Position numbers and translations under genes: made by a program. A stretch of 64,000 bases of DNA from Kluyvera sp040932435 (lineage in GTDB: Bacteria > Pseudomonadota > Gammaproteobacteria > Enterobacterales > Enterobacteriaceae): contig NZ_JBFQGA010000014.1 in NCBI RefSeq assembly GCF_040932435.1, forward strand, positions 1-64,000. The letters run 5' to 3'. The notes under the pieces were generated by a model. The model was not told the origin of the DNA and did no database searches. It saw nothing but the letters and a program-made list of their open reading frames with translations. This document shows positions 61,166-64,000 of this stretch, piece after piece. Within the stretch, counting starts at the first letter, position 1, and each line of letters begins with the position of its first letter.

Positions 61166-62032
61166 ATGCGGTTCTCACGGAGTGGATTACTGGCGCTACT
61201 GCTGCCTGTCTCAGCATTCGCGCAGGAAGCAACGATTAAAGAAGTTCACGATGTGCCCGCAGTGCGCGGGAGTATTATCGCCAACCTGCTGCAAGAACAT
61301 GATAATCCGTTCACGCTCTACCCCTATGAAAGTAACTACCTGCTGTACACTTGGACCAGCGATCTCAATAAAGAAGCGATTCGCTCCTATGATTGGGCGG
61401 AGAATGCGCGTAAAGACGAGGTCAAATTCCAGCTCAGCCTAGCATTCCCGCTGTGGCGTGGGATCCTTGGCGACAACTCAGTGCTGGCAGCGTCCTATAC
61501 GCAGCGCTCTTGGTGGCAGCTTTCTAACAGCGGTGAGTCCGCGCCGTTTCGTGAAACCAACTATGAACCGCAGCTATTCCTCGGTTTTGCGACCGATTAC
61601 CAGTTTGCCGGTTGGACGTTGCGCGACGTTGAAATGGGTTACAACCATGATTCCAACGGTCGCTCCGATCCCACCTCACGTAGCTGGAACCGTCTCTATG
61701 CCCGCCTAATGGCGCAAAATGGCAACTGGCTGGTAGAGGTGAAGCCTTGGTACGTGGTAGGTGAAACCAACGACAACCCGGATATCACCAAATATATGGG
61801 CTATTACCGGCTCAAAGTGGGCTACCAGCTTGGGGATGCGGTGCTGAGTGCGCAGGGACAATATAATTGGAACACCGGCTACGGCGGCGCGGAGCTGGGT
61901 GTCAGCTATCCGATAACCAAACACGTACGTGTTTACACTCAGGTTTACAGCGGGTACGGCGAATCGCTCATCGACTATAACTTTAACCAGACGCGCGTCG
62001 GCGTCGGGGTGATGCTTAACGATCTGTTTTAA
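61166..62032 (+). CDS. pldA: PldA, outer membrane phospholipase A1
   Basis: 288 residues (289 in E. coli). A signal peptide of about 19 residues ends SAFA, followed by a 12-stranded beta-barrel. Catalytic residues are His161, Ser163 (NHDSNG) and Asn175 (SWN). It degrades phospholipids misplaced in the outer leaflet upon Ca2+-dependent dimerisation. The C-terminal Phe is typical of barrel proteins. Confidence 0.96.
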   Translation: MRFSRSGLLALLLPVSAFAQEATIKEVHDVPAVRGSIIANLLQEHDNPFTLYPYESNYLLYTWTSDLNKEAIRSYDWAENARKDEVKFQLSLAFPLWRGILGDNSVLAASYTQRSWWQLSNSGESAPFRETNYEPQLFLGFATDYQFAGWTLRDVEMGYNHDSNGRSDPTSRSWNRLYARLMAQNGNWLVEVKPWYVVGETNDNPDITKYMGYYRLKVGYQLGDAVLSAQGQYNWNTGYGGAELGVSYPITKHVRVYTQVYSGYGESLIDYNFNQTRVGVGVMLNDLF

Positions 62033-62038
62033 CAACGT

Positions 62039-62072
62039 ATCCTTCGGTTTGTTGCGAGCATGACCGAAGGAT
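62039..62072 (+). terminator. Hairpin after pldA
   Basis: ATCCTTCGGT pairs perfectly with ACCGAAGGAT around 14 bases, followed by a weak T-rich tract (ttcgtctt). A probable terminator, weaker than most in this window. Confidence 0.65.
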
Positions 62073-62101
62073 TTCGTCTTAAACATTGCAGTTTGGCACG
62101 C

Positions 62102-62130
62102 GGGCGCTGAAAATAGCGCCTGTTTTTATT
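62102..62130 (+). terminator. Terminator-like hairpin before recQ
   Basis: GGGCGCT / gaaaat / AGCGCCT followed by gtttttattt. It lies 21 bp upstream of the recQ start, so it could limit readthrough from pldA or act within the recQ leader. Confidence 0.7.
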
Positions 62131-62150
62131 TAATGGTGAATGGGGTCAAT

Positions 62151-63980
62151 GTGGCACAGGCGGAAGTTTTGAATCAGGGATCGCTGGCTAAACAGGTTTT
62201 GCAGGAGACCTTTGGCTATCAGCAATTCCGCCCGGGCCAAGAAACCATCATTGAAACCGCCCTAGAAGGACGCGACTGCTTAGTCGTGATGCCGACCGGT
62301 GGCGGAAAGTCGTTGTGTTATCAGGTGCCAGCCTTGGTGCTTGATGGTCTGACGGTGGTTGTCTCTCCGCTGATTTCGCTGATGAAGGACCAGGTCGATC
62401 AACTGCTGGCGAACGGCGTGGCGGCGGCCTGTATCAATTCTACGCAGACCCGTGAGCAGCAGCAAGAAGTCATGGCAGGGTGTCGTACCGGCCAGGTTCA
62501 TCTGCTCTATATTGCCCCGGAGCGTCTGATGCTGGATAACTTCCTTGAGCATCTAGCGCACTGGAACCCGGTGATGCTGGCGGTCGATGAAGCACACTGT
62601 ATTTCCCAGTGGGGCCACGATTTCCGCCCGGAGTATGCCGCCCTAGGTCAGTTGCGTCAGCGTTTCCCTACGCTGCCGTTTATGGCGTTGACCGCCACCG
62701 CCGATGACACCACCCGCAGTGATATCGTTCGCCTGCTGGGCCTGAATGACCCCTTCATCCAAATCAGCAGCTTTGATCGGCCCAACATTCGCTACATGCT
62801 GATGGAGAAGTTCAAGCCTCTCGATCAACTGATGCGCTACGTGCAGGAACAACGCGGAAAATCAGGCATTATTTACTGCAACAGCCGCTCGAAGGTAGAG
62901 GACACCGCAGCCCGTCTGCAAAGCCGTGGGATCAGCGCAGGTGCCTATCACGCAGGGCTTGAAAACAGCGTGCGTGCCGACGTGCAGGAGAAATTCCAGC
63001 GCGATGACCTGCAGATTGTGGTCGCCACCGTCGCCTTCGGCATGGGCATCAATAAACCTAACGTCCGCTTTGTGGTGCACTTCGACATTCCACGCAATAT
63101 CGAATCTTATTACCAGGAAACCGGGCGTGCTGGGCGTGACGGTCTGCCGGCAGAAGCGATGCTGTTTTACGATCCGGCCGATATGGCGTGGCTCAGACGC
63201 TGCCTAGAAGAAAAACCTGCGGGTATGCTGCTGGATATTGAGCGGCATAAACTCAATGCGATGGGGGCTTTTGCTGAAGCGCAAACCTGCCGTCGCCTAG
63301 TGCTGCTCAACTACTTTGGTGAGGGACGTCAGGAGCCATGCGGCAACTGCGACATCTGCCTCGACCCGCCAAAACAGTATGATGGCGCACAGGACGCGCA
63401 GATTGCGCTGTCTACCATCGGGCGAGTGAATCAGCGTTTTGGCATGGGCTATGTGGTTGAAGTTATTCGCGGCGCGAATAGCCAACGTATTCGCGAGTTT
63501 GGCCATGACAAGCTAAAAGTCTACGGCATGGGGCGCGAGAAAAGCCATGAACACTGGGTTAGCGTGATCCGCCAACTGATCCACCTTGGATTTGTGACGC
63601 AGAATATCGCTCAGCATTCGGCCCTCCAACTGACCGATGCTTCCCGCCCGGTACTGCGTGGTGAAACGCCGCTGCAACTTGCCGTGCCGCGTATTGTGGC
63701 GTTGAAACCGCGGGTGATGCAAAAAGCGGCAGTAGGAAACTACGACCGCCAGCTGTTCTCCAAACTGCGTAAGCTGCGTAAAGCCATTGCTGATGAAGAG
63801 AATATCCCGCCGTATGTCGTTTTCAACGATGCGACACTGATTGAAATGGCCGAGCAGATGCCGGTTTCACCGAGCGATATGCTCAGCGTGAACGGTGTCG
63901 GGACACGTAAACTCGAGCGCTTCGGTCGTGAGTTCCTCGCGCTGATTCGCTCCCACGTTGACGGCGATGATGAAGAGTAG
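62151..63980 (+). CDS. recQ: RecQ, ATP-dependent DNA helicase
   Basis: 609 residues from a GTG at 62151, preceded by GGGG; E. coli RecQ also starts with GTG and has 609 residues. An ATG at 62133 would add six residues without a ribosome site. A 3'-5' superfamily 2 helicase of the RecF pathway. Motifs are PTGGGKSL (Walker A), DEAH (II) and QETGRAGRDG (VI), then zinc-binding RQC cysteines (CGNCDIC) and a C-terminal HRDC domain. It ends 20 bp before the window end. Confidence 0.97.
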   Translation: MAQAEVLNQGSLAKQVLQETFGYQQFRPGQETIIETALEGRDCLVVMPTGGGKSLCYQVPALVLDGLTVVVSPLISLMKDQVDQLLANGVAAACINSTQTREQQQEVMAGCRTGQVHLLYIAPERLMLDNFLEHLAHWNPVMLAVDEAHCISQWGHDFRPEYAALGQLRQRFPTLPFMALTATADDTTRSDIVRLLGLNDPFIQISSFDRPNIRYMLMEKFKPLDQLMRYVQEQRGKSGIIYCNSRSKVEDTAARLQSRGISAGAYHAGLENSVRADVQEKFQRDDLQIVVATVAFGMGINKPNVRFVVHFDIPRNIESYYQETGRAGRDGLPAEAMLFYDPADMAWLRRCLEEKPAGMLLDIERHKLNAMGAFAEAQTCRRLVLLNYFGEGRQEPCGNCDICLDPPKQYDGAQDAQIALSTIGRVNQRFGMGYVVEVIRGANSQRIREFGHDKLKVYGMGREKSHEHWVSVIRQLIHLGFVTQNIAQHSALQLTDASRPVLRGETPLQLAVPRIVALKPRVMQKAAVGNYDRQLFSKLRKLRKAIADEENIPPYVVFNDATLIEMAEQMPVSPSDMLSVNGVGTRKLERFGREFLALIRSHVDGDDEE

Positions 63981-64000
63981 TCAGTTCGTGGAAAAAGTGT

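Overview
The window is a piece of an enteric (Enterobacteriaceae) chromosome. It starts inside the last rRNA of an rrnC-type operon and runs to the end of recQ, a block that sits near the replication origin in Escherichia coli and its relatives. Gene order, protein lengths and many start codons match the E. coli order rrnC - hdfR - maoP - yifB - ilvLGMEDA - ilvYC - ppiC - rep - gppA - rhlB - trxA - rho - ECA cluster - yifK - argX/hisR/leuT/proM - glmZ - hemYXDC - cyaA - cyaY - lptM - dapF-yigA-xerC-yigB-uvrD - corA - rarD - yigI - pldA - recQ. It is not E. coli K-12. ilvG is intact, a fabV enoyl reductase and a sucrose (csc) operon lie between ilvA and ilvY, ppiC is duplicated, proM is duplicated, the aslA/aslB genes are absent next to glmZ, and an ERIC element lies in the uvrD leader. 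An Enterobacter/Citrobacter/Lelliottia-like genus is plausible, but I cannot fix the species from sequence reading alone.

Layout. 1-409: 3' end of 5S rRNA, tRNA-Asp, tRNA-Trp, terminator. 451-3385: REP pair, hdfR, maoP, yifB. 3739-10341: the branched-chain amino acid operon with its attenuation leader. 10359-17172: accessory stretch holding fabV, a deleted DUF2461 gene and the cscR / cscA-cscK-cscB sucrose cluster. 17181-19744: ilvY and ilvC. 19743-22060: a second accessory stretch with a methyltransferase, an Rrf2-family regulator and a small CxxC membrane protein, followed by two ppiC copies. 22175-29099: helicase rep, phosphatase gppA, RNA helicase rhlB, thioredoxin, Rho. 29288-42066: twelve genes for enterobacterial common antigen (ECA), many with overlapping start and stop codons. 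42298-44440: yifK and five tRNA genes. 44564-44770: the small RNA glmZ. 44841-48948: hemCDXY on the minus strand, divergent from cyaA. 52003-58196: cyaY, lptM and the dapF-yigA-xerC-yigB-uvrD run. 58344-63980: corL/corA, rarD, yigI, pldA, recQ.

How the genes work together. ilvGM, ilvE, ilvD, ilvA and ilvC make isoleucine and valine; ilvL attenuation and IlvY control them. wecA through wecG make, flip and polymerise the Fuc4NAc-ManNAcA-GlcNAc repeat. hemC and hemD make uroporphyrinogen III. xerC, uvrD, rep and recQ belong to chromosome maintenance. csc imports and splits sucrose and phosphorylates the fructose.

Most of the window is conserved core genome. Unusual material is concentrated between ilvA and rep, where three separate insertions or rearrangements break the conserved ilv-rep order, and in a few leader regions (rho, uvrD, corA). 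The least characterised item is the compact methyltransferase / Rrf2 regulator / CxxC membrane protein locus at 19743-21347. A matching inverted repeat lies near both divergent starts, and one copy overlaps the regulator's own start codon.
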